From Endozoicomonas sp. G2_1 (lineage in GTDB: Bacteria; Pseudomonadota; Gammaproteobacteria; Enterobacterales; Alteromonadaceae): a DNA stretch of 64,000 nucleotides. Under the pieces are notes generated by a model. That model was not told the DNA's origin and did not search any database. It saw nothing but the letters and a program-made list of their open reading frames with translations. Position numbers and translations under genes: made by a program. Shown here one piece after another: positions 7,746 through 15,841 of this stretch. The stretch is from positions 1-64,000 of the forward strand of contig NZ_JAGHQT010000013.1 of NCBI RefSeq assembly GCF_017744155.1, written 5' to 3'. Each line of letters starts with the position of its first letter. Within the stretch, counting starts at the first letter, position 1.

Positions 7746-8182
7746 TGAGTATTCTTAGAGAAATCGAAATTCGATACCGATTTTCAAAAACGAATTGCAC
7801 TATAACTGACAGCCTTTTAGATGCACCAGATAAGGTATATGACCTATTCAAATTTTTACAATACGAAGCAAAAGAGCAATTTATTGTAGTAAATTTTACC
7901 AACAAATATCGCGTTATGAATTATGAAATGGTTGCGAAAGGAATGGTTAATCACATAGCAATAAGACCAGCTGAAATATTACGTTCAGCAATTGCTCTTA
8001 ATGCACCGGCAATAATACTCGTTCACAACCATCCATCGGGTGACCCTGAACCAAGTGATGCTGATATTAATATTACGCGAAAAGTTAAAGAAGTAGCTGA
8101 GTCACTAGCAATAGAAGTGCTAGATCACATTGTGATTGGCCTAGATAAATTTGTTAGTTTGAAGCAGATTGGAAAGGTTTAA
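7745..8182 (+). CDS. RadC-family JAMM/MPN protein
   Basis: A RadC-like JAB1/MPN domain of 145 residues if started at GTG 7745, which overlaps the upstream stop (TAGTG) and has AAGGA nine bases ahead; ATG 7706 is an alternative giving 158 residues. The JAMM metal motif is intact: HNHPSGDPEPSDAD fits H-x-H-x7-S-x2-D. The helix-hairpin-helix region of full-length RadC is missing, as is usual for the short RadC proteins of mobile elements. Despite the name, RadC has no proven repair role; a metal-dependent nuclease or peptidase role is speculated in the literature. It is the last gene of the cassette. Confidence 0.8.
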   Translation: MSILREIEIRYRFSKTNCTITDSLLDAPDKVYDLFKFLQYEAKEQFIVVNFTNKYRVMNYEMVAKGMVNHIAIRPAEILRSAIALNAPAIILVHNHPSGDPEPSDADINITRKVKEVAESLAIEVLDHIVIGLDKFVSLKQIGKV

Positions 8183-8216
8183 TCGAAAACGAAGTATGTG
8201 GTTGAAACATTATATT

Positions 8217-8402
8217 CTACGAATACGGGCAACCAAGGCTGACAAAACCAATGCGAGAATTTCCCGCTTGCTCGTCTGCGCCACTGGCTTGTTGCTCAGC
8301 CAATACCTTGCTTGGCGTATCAAGCGTCGTTGTCTGTGTTAGTGTTTGTTTAGATTGTGATTTTTTTACCTGATCATTTGGATCAAATTGTTCAACAGCC
8401 AC
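8217..8402 (-). pseudogene. rimO: rimO 5' fragment, interrupted at the island edge
   Basis: A 61-codon frame from GTG 8402 (GGGGG ahead at 8406-8410). After a Gln/Thr-rich extension it reads RIGFVSLGCP, the conserved opening of RimO, the radical-SAM methylthiotransferase that modifies ribosomal protein S12. The usual continuation (K-x-L-V-D-S-E-R) is absent: similarity stops at the GGC/CCG around 8226-8230, followed by a foreign TAT and a stop. About 85% of the gene, with the radical-SAM Cys cluster and TRAM domain, is missing here. Either the island split the gene and the 3' part lies left of the window, or it was deleted. Confidence 0.75.
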
Positions 8403-8531
8403 ATAGCCCCCAAGCTTCTGCTAATGAAAATTTAAAGGCGCGTATTATACTTAGTTAACGATAAATTTGATATCACCAATTACTTTTGCCTAACTAATCT
8501 CACGAAAGCGAGCTTATCACTAGAAAAAAGA

Positions 8532-8933
8532 TCAAAACAAAACACCCACTGAACCGGCAGTACCTGCTGCGTCTTGGTTAATCGCGGCTTCTCGTTCTTG
8601 TTCATTTAAAATACCAACAAATGGTGTTTTGCGTCTAAGTCGTCTCATTTGTGGACTATCTTCAGTCATCGCATTAATAAACACCTCAGGCTGGTCAACT
8701 AACTCCAAAATGCTGTACCAATTAATAAATTGACCATAACCAATTTTTTTATCGTCTCGTTGTTGTTCTAAGCGGTTTTTTATTTGTTCAACTAGATCTG
8801 GATTGGCTAATAATTTAACGGCGATAGCGCGATGAATCGCGATAATCTGTCGGTCGATATTTTCGTCTTTAATACCTGCTTTTTTGATTGAATAAGGTTT
8901 ATTGCGCCGATTAGGTCGAGTGCGATTAAACAT
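8532..8933 (-). CDS. Uncharacterised fourth gene of the imu SOS operon
   Basis: A 133-residue protein whose ATG overlaps the dnaE2 stop by one base (TAATG), so it is translationally coupled. It starts with a very basic stretch (RTRPNRRNKPYSIKK) and continues as a helical protein with RLEQQRDDKKIGYGQFINW. The C-terminus is Ala/Gly-rich. I know no family for it. Its position suggests a role in, or co-regulation with, SOS mutagenesis. There is no signal peptide and no membrane segment. Confidence 0.65.
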   Translation of the reverse strand: MFNRTRPNRRNKPYSIKKAGIKDENIDRQIIAIHRAIAVKLLANPDLVEQIKNRLEQQRDDKKIGYGQFINWYSILELVDQPEVFINAMTEDSPQMRRLRRKTPFVGILNEQEREAAINQDAAGTAGSVGVLF

Positions 8934-11900
8934 TAGTGAAAGTCTCGTGATTTAGTTTTCAAATAGCTAAGTTCGTCTGTCAAATCAATCAGCCTACCCG
9001 CAATAACATGGGTGACTTCCTCTTCTCGCTCTAGTATGCCGATAACTTTTAGTATTTTTGCCGTCATATAAGGTTGCTTTTGTGCTCTTGATGTTGCTGC
9101 CCAGACCACGACATTAATATTGCCGCTATCATCTTCTAAGGTAATAAAAGTCACGCCACCCGCGGTACCTGGCGCTTGTTTACCCGTCACTACCCCTACC
9201 ACAGTAACCAATGATTTATGCGGTTTATTCACTAGCTCTACCATGCGTGTAAACTGGCTGAGCTTGCCAGCCTCAGTGAGTAAGCGAATCGGGTGTTTAC
9301 CTAAACTTAACCCCGTTGCGGCATAATCTTCAACTAAGCTCTCAAACTCGTTTGGGGCAAAGTTAAAGCTCGCTTGATCCGGTGTTGTATCATCGCTAAG
9401 CGCTTTACCTCTAAAGAGAGGAATATCATGTTCTTGATTCATCAACTGCCAACGGGTTTGATAACGATTACCGGCAATAACCTCAAAGGCGTTAGCGCTA
9501 GCGAGCTGCTCAATGGCATATCGACTCACCGGCAACTGTTTTACTTGCTCGACACTGATAAAACCACTCTTCGGTCGATGTTCAAGTAGTGTCGCTGCTG
9601 CCTGTTCAGAAACCCCTTTAACCAAACAAAAGCCCAAGCGAATTACTTTACGCCCTTGCTCATCAACAACTTGATGTAAATACGCTGAGTGATTAATGCA
9701 AACGGGTAATACGGTTATATGGTGGCGTTTAGCATCTTGGATTAATTGTGATGGCGAATAAAAGCCCATTGGTAAACTGTTGAGTAACGAGGTATAAAAA
9801 ATTGCTGGATAATAATATTTTAACCATGCCGACACATACGCTAATACCGCAAACGAGGCAGAATGGCTTTCGGGAAAACCATATTCGCCAAAGCCCAAAA
9901 TTTGATTAAAAATTTGCTCAGCAAATGCGACACTGTAGCCTCGCTCTTGCATACCATTAATTAATTTATTTTTAAATTGCAGTAACTTGCCGGTTTTCTT
10001 CCAACTCGCCATGGCACGGCGTAATTGGTCTGCTTCGCCACCGGTAAAACCTGCAGCCACCATAGCGAGTTTAATTACCTGCTCCTGAAAAATAGGAACA
10101 CCTAAGGTACGAGACAAGACCTCTTTGACTTCGTCTGAGGGATAGTCAATGGCTTCTAATCCGTCTCGACGTTTTAAAAACGGATGAACCATATCACCTT
10201 GAATAGGCCCAGGTCGGACAATGGCAATTTGAATCACTAGATCGTAATAATTTTTGGGTTTAAGCCGAGGCAACATGCTCATTTGCGCGCGCGACTCAAT
10301 TTGAAATAAGCCAACTGTATCGGCTTTTTGGATCATACCGTAAACATGCTGATCTTCCGGCAAGGCTGTAATGCCAGCAATAGTCAAAGTTTGCTGGTAG
10401 TGCTGCTCAACCAAAGTAAAACACTTGCGAATGGCACTTAACATTCCCAGAGCTAAAACATCTACTTTTAGTAAACCCAATGACTCTAAGTCGTCTTTGT
10501 CCCACTGAATGACTGTGCGCTCAGCCATACTGGCGTTCTCTACTGGCACTAGTTCATATAATGGGCCAGAAGAAATAACGAAGCCGCCAACATGTTGCGA
10601 CAGATGGCGAGGAAAGCCCCTAATATCATTAACTAAGGTTATAAATTGCTGACCTTTGCTCGACTGTGGCTCTAACCCCAGCTCAACAATTTGCGTTTGC
10701 CAATCTAGGCCCTTGTCTCGGCGATTGATGTTTTTGATGAAAAACTCAAGTTGAGTTAGGTTTAACCCCAAGGCTTTGCCGACTTCGCGAATTGCACTTT
10801 TGAGTCGATAACTAATCACCGTAGCCGCTATTGCCGTGCGCTCTCGGCCATATTTTTGATAAATATATTGAATGACTTGTTCACGGCGTTCGTGCTCAAA
10901 ATCAACATCGATATCGGGTGGTTCATCGCGCTCTTTACTGATAAAGCGCTCAAACAATACTTGAATCTTTCTCGGATCAACTGCGGTAATTTCAAGGCAA
11001 TAACAAACAATAGAGTTGGCAGCAGAGCCTCGCCCTTGGTACAAAATCCCCTGCTCTTTGGCAAACATGACAACATCGTGAATAGTCAGGAAAAAATAGG
11101 GATAATCGAGCTCTTCAATTAAATCGAGTTCTTTGTCAATCGTGCACTGAATATCTGGCTCTACACCATCAGCAAAGCGCTGTTTAGCTCCCAGAGCCAC
11201 TAGTTCTCGCAAGTAAGCAATTGCCGTTTTGCCCTTGGGCACTAACTCTGCAGGGTATTCGTATTTCAATTCATTTAAATTGAACTGGCACAGCTCAGCA
11301 ATACGCAATGACTCTTTAAGCCAGCCGGGTTTAAAGAGCTTGGCTAATTTATTTAAAGGTCGTAAACAGCGCTCAGCATTAGGTAAGCGCTGTTCACCAA
11401 GCTCACTTACCGGGATACCCAGTTTAATCGCCGTTAAAGTATGCTGCAAAACTAAGCGGCTTGAGTTGTGAAGCAAAACCCCACCGCAAGCCGTCACGGG
11501 TATACGGAATTGTTTCGCCAACACTAAACAATGCTGTAAATAATCGCCATCGTTATTCAATAAACGTCTTTGGACGCCAAGCCAAAGACGAGGCTGATGA
11601 TGTTTAAGTAACCAGTGCCCCCAATAACCGTCACTATCTTTACCCGTTGGCAGCCAAATAATGAAACAGTGCTTTAACGACATTAAATCCCACTCTTGCA
11701 GATCATAGTCGCCTTTTTCACTGCGCCGACGAGCATTAGTGATGACTCGACACAGCTCAGCATAGGCTTGTCGAGTAGGACATAGTAATACCAACTGAAG
11801 CTGATTATTGAGCCAGAACATACTGCCAGTAATCAGTTTAATCGATAGCTGATGCTCCTTAATTGCCGTATGCGCGCGCACCACTCCAGCCACTGAGCAT

Positions 11901-12019
11901 TCATCGGTGATAGCTATTGCTCGATAACCCAAAAAGCTGGCTTGAATCACTAGCTCTTCTGGGTGTGATGCTCCCTGTAAAAAAGAAAAGTTACTCTGGC
12001 AAAAAAGTTCGCTATACAT
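8933..12019 (-). CDS. dnaE2: Error-prone DNA polymerase DnaE2 (ImuC)
   Basis: A 1028-residue C-family polymerase of DnaE2 length. The N-terminal PHP domain starts FCQSNFSFLQGASHPEELV. The palm carries YQGRGSAANSIVCYCL and PPDIDVDFEHERR, the acidic catalytic triplet of DnaE-type enzymes. A fingers region with FGEYGFPESHSASFA and a C-terminal OB fold (LVTVVGVVTGKQAP) follow. With ImuA and ImuB it makes the DNA-damage-inducible mutasome that bypasses lesions. Stop and start overlap the next gene by one base; imuB is 13 bases upstream. A LexA box precedes the operon. Confidence 0.95.
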   Translation of the reverse strand: MYSELFCQSNFSFLQGASHPEELVIQASFLGYRAIAITDECSVAGVVRAHTAIKEHQLSIKLITGSMFWLNNQLQLVLLCPTRQAYAELCRVITNARRRSEKGDYDLQEWDLMSLKHCFIIWLPTGKDSDGYWGHWLLKHHQPRLWLGVQRRLLNNDGDYLQHCLVLAKQFRIPVTACGGVLLHNSSRLVLQHTLTAIKLGIPVSELGEQRLPNAERCLRPLNKLAKLFKPGWLKESLRIAELCQFNLNELKYEYPAELVPKGKTAIAYLRELVALGAKQRFADGVEPDIQCTIDKELDLIEELDYPYFFLTIHDVVMFAKEQGILYQGRGSAANSIVCYCLEITAVDPRKIQVLFERFISKERDEPPDIDVDFEHERREQVIQYIYQKYGRERTAIAATVISYRLKSAIREVGKALGLNLTQLEFFIKNINRRDKGLDWQTQIVELGLEPQSSKGQQFITLVNDIRGFPRHLSQHVGGFVISSGPLYELVPVENASMAERTVIQWDKDDLESLGLLKVDVLALGMLSAIRKCFTLVEQHYQQTLTIAGITALPEDQHVYGMIQKADTVGLFQIESRAQMSMLPRLKPKNYYDLVIQIAIVRPGPIQGDMVHPFLKRRDGLEAIDYPSDEVKEVLSRTLGVPIFQEQVIKLAMVAAGFTGGEADQLRRAMASWKKTGKLLQFKNKLINGMQERGYSVAFAEQIFNQILGFGEYGFPESHSASFAVLAYVSAWLKYYYPAIFYTSLLNSLPMGFYSPSQLIQDAKRHHITVLPVCINHSAYLHQVVDEQGRKVIRLGFCLVKGVSEQAAATLLEHRPKSGFISVEQVKQLPVSRYAIEQLASANAFEVIAGNRYQTRWQLMNQEHDIPLFRGKALSDDTTPDQASFNFAPNEFESLVEDYAATGLSLGKHPIRLLTEAGKLSQFTRMVELVNKPHKSLVTVVGVVTGKQAPGTAGGVTFITLEDDSGNINVVVWAATSRAQKQPYMTAKILKVIGILEREEEVTHVIAGRLIDLTDELSYLKTKSRDFH

Positions 12020-12032
12020 GAGTAATCAAGAC

Positions 12033-13451
12033 TTAACTAAAAAGCCCATGAACAAACCACTGCTGGTTGTGATCGCGAAATAGCCACAGCCAACGACCAT
12101 CGTCACTACGGGCGATAAAATAGTCGCGCACCACCTGATAATCATCCCACCAACCGGCGACAATGCGCTCTGGTGGCGACATGACTTTGACTGATTCTTG
12201 CAATGGCAAAGGCTTGGGTAACAACAACGTCGGCCTTAATTTTTTTGACGATATATCAATATGTTGAGTATTAGAGAAACTTGAAAACGGCTGACATAAA
12301 GCATTGGCAACTTCTGGCCTAGGATCTTGTTTAAGGGATAAACCTTTAACGCGATCTTGCCCTAATTTGGCGATTAACGTTGCCGTTAATTCCTGCTCTG
12401 ACACTTGACCTTGAGCGCCTAAAAAAAAATCTCGGCATTGGTTGTTTTTATCAACTAAGCGCTTCGCTTTTAAGGTTAAACCAATAATTGGCGCGGCAAG
12501 TGTTTGCGATGCTAAATTAAGCTCAATTAACGCCAACCATTTATCTGCCCTGTATTCGCCTTGTAGGGCACTAATGGTTAACACTACATCATCGCAATCG
12601 CGCTGATGTAAATGTAAAACGAGCTCAGTTGCTAACTTGTCTTTTAATCGCAAGTATTTTTCTAATAGCTGTAGCTGCTTCAACAAAGGTTTAGCTAAAT
12701 ACTGCTGGTTGGCAATTTCAAAATAAAGTTCAAGATAGTCCTCAAAACGCTCAGGTGGGATATAAAAATTAATCGGGTGTTGAAGCTGCCCAGTTATCCG
12801 ACCGATATAATTGACTACCTCAACATCAAAGCGCTTTGACAGCTCTGTTAACGGCAAGCCAAGCAAATCGGCAAAGTGAGTGACCCCCACTTTTTGTAGC
12901 CGACTAACCACCTTGGTATTTAAATCACCATGCTGTAACACTTGCTGCTTAATTTGCTCGAATAGCCAAGCTTTATCATCGCTGATTTGATTAAGTTTCT
13001 GTCTAGCCAAAAGTCTCGCGCCATAAGGAGAATAAGCGCAAGCGTAATCATAATCGACACCGAGTATATCTAAATGATGTGACAATGCTTGCCAGTATTC
13101 CGTTAAGTCTTGATACAAGGCCAGCATATTACTGATTAGAAGTAATAAACCATTGGGAGAATACAACGAGATATCGGCAGTTTTACTGTATAACCAATGA
13201 GCGATTCGCTTTAATAAGCGCGCTTCAATTTGCTCGTCGTATTCTTTAACGCTAACACTATGACAAAGAGAAGCTGCGGTGCCTAATCCCATACCATGAG
13301 TAATTCCCTGTGCTCGCGCAGCTTGATTAAGCTGAACAACTTCATTACTTTTTTTATCCAGAATAATCAATGGCTGAGCTTGGTTATCAGCTCGCTGATA
13401 GATACTGCAAAGTTGCAAGGTGGGAAAATGTAAATATAACCACAGGCTCAT
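12033..13451 (-). CDS. imuB: ImuB, Y-family polymerase homologue without catalytic acids
   Basis: A 472-residue Y-family DNA polymerase-like protein. Where active Pol IV/V have a D-x-D at the first strand, it reads WLYLHFPTLQLCSI, lacking the acidic residues, as typical for ImuB, which is a scaffold that binds the beta clamp, ImuA and DnaE2. The helix-hairpin-helix region around VGVTHFADLLGLPLTELSKRF and the little-finger domain follow; the C-terminal part is the ImuB tail. It starts 5 bases after the imuA stop. Confidence 0.92.
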   Translation of the reverse strand: MSLWLYLHFPTLQLCSIYQRADNQAQPLIILDKKSNEVVQLNQAARAQGITHGMGLGTAASLCHSVSVKEYDEQIEARLLKRIAHWLYSKTADISLYSPNGLLLLISNMLALYQDLTEYWQALSHHLDILGVDYDYACAYSPYGARLLARQKLNQISDDKAWLFEQIKQQVLQHGDLNTKVVSRLQKVGVTHFADLLGLPLTELSKRFDVEVVNYIGRITGQLQHPINFYIPPERFEDYLELYFEIANQQYLAKPLLKQLQLLEKYLRLKDKLATELVLHLHQRDCDDVVLTISALQGEYRADKWLALIELNLASQTLAAPIIGLTLKAKRLVDKNNQCRDFFLGAQGQVSEQELTATLIAKLGQDRVKGLSLKQDPRPEVANALCQPFSSFSNTQHIDISSKKLRPTLLLPKPLPLQESVKVMSPPERIVAGWWDDYQVVRDYFIARSDDGRWLWLFRDHNQQWFVHGLFS

Positions 13452-13456
13452 GGCAA

Positions 13457-14143
13457 CTAACCCGCCTTAATCTGTGGAAATTCAATAACATTATCAGGCG
13501 CTCTAGCGATGGTTAGTGTCGGCCAATCACTTGACATATTGATGGTAAAAGATGATGACGGCCAACCGCGTTTGCGTTTATTGATACGAGCCGATAAACC
13601 TTGTTCATGGGCAGATAACGACAAACTTAAATCAAGCGGTAGCGCGATAGATTCAGCCTTACTTTCTCGTAAAATAAACAGCAAACTATTACCAGCTTCG
13701 CAGGCCAGTTGTAAGCGTTTAATTTGATGAACGGCAAGTGGTTGCTGAGACCACATAACTAAACTATAGCAAGCACCACTGCGCAAACATTGCTCTGCAG
13801 CCCATAAAGCATCTGAGTCGGTTTCAGGGCTAACCAACAAAAACTTATCAAGCTCTAAACCACTAGTAGTTAACGCTTCTGAGCAGAGCATGGCTAAAGG
13901 GTTAATCAAGACTACTAAGCGCTGTTCTGTCATCGCCTGCTGAAATACGGGTAGCAACAATCTTAGCTCACCAATACCACAAACACTCTGTATTTCGTTA
14001 ACCCCTTGTGGAAAGCCACCGTCAAGGCGTTTATCCAACTCGATAAAACCACTGCTGAAAACACCTTGCGCTGGCTTACCCACAGAGGCAGTCGCATGCC
14101 AAACTAAATTTTGCTGTTGAAGCCGTTCTAATAAATCATTCAT
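13457..14143 (-). CDS. imuA: ImuA, RecA-like SOS mutagenesis factor
   Basis: A RecA-fold protein of 228 residues from ATG 14143, with GGTG a few bases upstream; a GTG at 14152 in the same frame abuts the LexA box and is less likely. The sequence GFPQGVNEIQSVCGIGELRLLLPVFQQA is a degenerate Walker-A region of the ImuA/SulA type. ImuA helps load or stimulate ImuB and DnaE2 in lesion bypass. It is the first gene of the four-gene operon. Confidence 0.88.
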   Translation of the reverse strand: MNDLLERLQQQNLVWHATASVGKPAQGVFSSGFIELDKRLDGGFPQGVNEIQSVCGIGELRLLLPVFQQAMTEQRLVVLINPLAMLCSEALTTSGLELDKFLLVSPETDSDALWAAEQCLRSGACYSLVMWSQQPLAVHQIKRLQLACEAGNSLLFILRESKAESIALPLDLSLSLSAHEQGLSARINKRKRGWPSSSFTINMSSDWPTLTIARAPDNVIEFPQIKAG

Positions 14144-14152
14144 CACCAACAC

Positions 14153-14168
14153 CTGTATATAAATACAG
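14153..14168 (-). promoter_or_regulatory. LexA (SOS) box of the imu operon
   Basis: CTGTATATAAATACAG is a near-perfect match to the gammaproteobacterial LexA consensus CTGTatatatatACAG. It lies 9 bases upstream of the imuA ATG and overlaps a likely -10 (TATACT on the minus strand just upstream). This explains damage-induced expression of imuA-imuB-dnaE2 and the fourth gene. Confidence 0.9.
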
Positions 14169-14440
14169 TATAATTTATTGATAATGATTTACTAGTAAAA
14201 TTTGGGGCTATTTAAGGCTTTTTAATAAATTCAAAAACTTAGAACTGGTTAACGTTTATCGTCACAAGTTGGCAGGAAACACTATTAGTAGTTACTTGAT
14301 CGATAATAAACAACAATGGAGAACGGTTGACGCTATTATCTGACTAGATAAAAATAGCAGGACTTCGATTATCAACTAAGAGCCAAAATACTTTTATACT
14401 TTGAGCAAAATTGAGCCATCGGATTGTTATGGCTCAGAAA
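14169..14440. other. Intergenic stretch between imu promoter and tRNA terminator
   Basis: No coding frame or RNA gene that I can support. One hairpin is visible, TGAGCCAT (14412-14419) with ATGGCTCA (14429-14436), just beyond the strong terminator of the secG-tRNA transcript. It may be a second, backup terminator for the leftward transcript (weak ATTTT tail). The rest is AT-rich promoter-type sequence for the imu operon. Confidence 0.4.
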
Positions 14441-14472
14441 GGAAAAAAGCCAGCTCACTGAATGAGCTGGCT
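14441..14472 (-). terminator. Rho-independent terminator after tRNA-Leu
   Basis: A perfect 10-bp stem, AGCCAGCTCA (14448-14457) and TGAGCTGGCT (14463-14472), with a 5-base loop. Read on the minus strand it is followed by six T (complement of 14448-14443). It ends the ftsH-to-tRNA-Leu side of the transcript. Confidence 0.9.
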
Positions 14473-14495
14473 TCTTGTTTATCATTAAATTTATT

Positions 14496-14581
14496 TGGTG
14501 CGGAAGGGGGGACTTGAACCCCCACGGCCTAAGGCCACCACCCCCTCAAGATGGCGTGTCTACCAATTCCACCACTTCCGC
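14496..14581 (-). tRNA. tRNA-Leu (anticodon GAG)
   Basis: An 86-base class II tRNA read leftward, from GCGGAAG at 14581 to the encoded CCA at 14498-14496. The acceptor stem GCGGAAG/CTTCCGC pairs perfectly. The anticodon arm CCATC-TTGAGGG-GGTGG shows GAG. A long variable arm (GGCC/GGCC) and a T arm GGGGG-TTCAAGT-CCCCC are present. Its place after secG is the classic location for this tRNA in gammaproteobacteria. Confidence 0.97.
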
Positions 14582-14597
14582 GTATTTGGTCAATAAC

Positions 14598-14981
14598 TTA
14601 GTTTGGAACGTCGTTATTATCTTCTGCTTTGTCTGAAGATGCAGGTACATCTTCATTTGCTGTTCCAGGCTCTGCACTTGCAGCTGGTACTGATTCAGTT
14701 TGTGCTGCTGGCGATGATAAATCATTCCACTCGTCAGTTGCTTTCACTTTATTGGCGGTTAAGTTACCTAAAATTAAGCTGATGACGAAGAATGCAATCG
14801 CTAACATAGTAGTTACTTTGGTCATAAAATTACCAGAACCACTAGAACCGAAAATTGTTGCTGAAGAACCAGCGCCGAAAGATGCACCCATATCAGCACC
14901 TTTACCTTGCTGAATCAATACAAAGCCAATTAAGGCAATAGCAACAAGTAAATAAATTACAATTAAAACTTGATACAACAT
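14598..14981 (-). CDS. secG: Protein translocase subunit SecG
   Basis: A 127-residue inner-membrane protein with two membrane segments (about residues 3-22 and 55-75), separated by the conserved Gly-rich loop QQGKGADMGASFGAGSSATIFGSSG in outline. The tail is acidic and Ala/Pro-rich, typical of SecG. It stimulates SecYEG/SecA export. It starts 4 bases after the tpiA stop and is followed by tRNA-Leu. Confidence 0.95.
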   Translation of the reverse strand: MLYQVLIVIYLLVAIALIGFVLIQQGKGADMGASFGAGSSATIFGSSGSGNFMTKVTTMLAIAFFVISLILGNLTANKVKATDEWNDLSSPAAQTESVPAASAEPGTANEDVPASSDKAEDNNDVPN

Positions 14982-14985
14982 AGTG

Positions 14986-15744
14986 TTATATTCCTTTCGC
15001 AGTTGAACAAATCACTGGGAATTCGTCAACTTTCAAACTTGCACCGCCGATAAGACCACCGTCAATATCCGCTTGCGCTAATAAATTTTCACAATTTGCG
15101 CCATTCATGCTGCCACCGTATAAAAGCGGTAACTGCTGAGCAACTGATTCATTATGCTGAGCAAAATAATCACGAATAAACGCATGGGTTTCTTGTGCCA
15201 TTTCAGGTGATGCTGTTTTACCAGTACCTATTGCCCAAACTGGCTCGTATGCGACCACAACATCTTTAAAAGCATCAATACCAATAGCATCAATAACGGG
15301 TTGTAACTGACTCACTAATACTTGTTCAGTTTGCCCAGATGTTCTTTCTTGCTCGCTCTCACCTATACACAAAATAGGCGTTAATCCCGCGCTTAAGGCA
15401 ACTTTAACCTTATCAGCAACTAGGTCACTGGTTTCACCGTAATAACTGCGGCGCTCAGAGTGTCCTAAAATAACATATTGCACTGACAAATTAGTTAACA
15501 TTTGACTGGCGACTTCGCCAGTGTAAGCACCTTTTTCATGCTCACTCATGTTTTGCGCACCAGTGTAAACTTGATCGTGCGCGATTTTTTCTGTCAATGC
15601 AGCTAGAAATGGAAAACTCGGGCAAACAACAACTTTAACATTTTCAGCAACTTCAATATTATTTAACGCTGTTGACATTTGGTCAACCAAAGTTAAATCA
15701 CCATTCATTTTCCAGTTTGCTGCAATAATTGTTGTTCTAGTCAT
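14986..15744 (-). CDS. tpiA: Triosephosphate isomerase
   Basis: 252 residues from ATG 15744 (AGGA seven bases ahead); an in-frame TTG at 15747 adds one residue. The TIM-barrel motifs are intact: AANWKMNG with the substrate Lys, GHSERR with the catalytic His, and AYEPVWAIGTGK with the catalytic Glu. It interconverts glyceraldehyde-3-phosphate and dihydroxyacetone phosphate in glycolysis. It lies between glmM and secG on the same strand. Confidence 0.97.
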   Translation of the reverse strand: MTRTTIIAANWKMNGDLTLVDQMSTALNNIEVAENVKVVVCPSFPFLAALTEKIAHDQVYTGAQNMSEHEKGAYTGEVASQMLTNLSVQYVILGHSERRSYYGETSDLVADKVKVALSAGLTPILCIGESEQERTSGQTEQVLVSQLQPVIDAIGIDAFKDVVVAYEPVWAIGTGKTASPEMAQETHAFIRDYFAQHNESVAQQLPLLYGGSMNGANCENLLAQADIDGGLIGGASLKVDEFPVICSTAKGI

Positions 15745-15841
15745 CAACCATTCCTATTTGAAAGCCGCGAGATATTAACTAACCTACAAACAAGTTACAA
15801 GTATTTATCAAAAAACTTGATTTGTTCGGTCAAGAAATCAC

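Noticed and set aside
12033-13451. Active DNA polymerase IV/V
   Set aside because: The first catalytic motif lacks Asp, and the operon context is that of ImuB.
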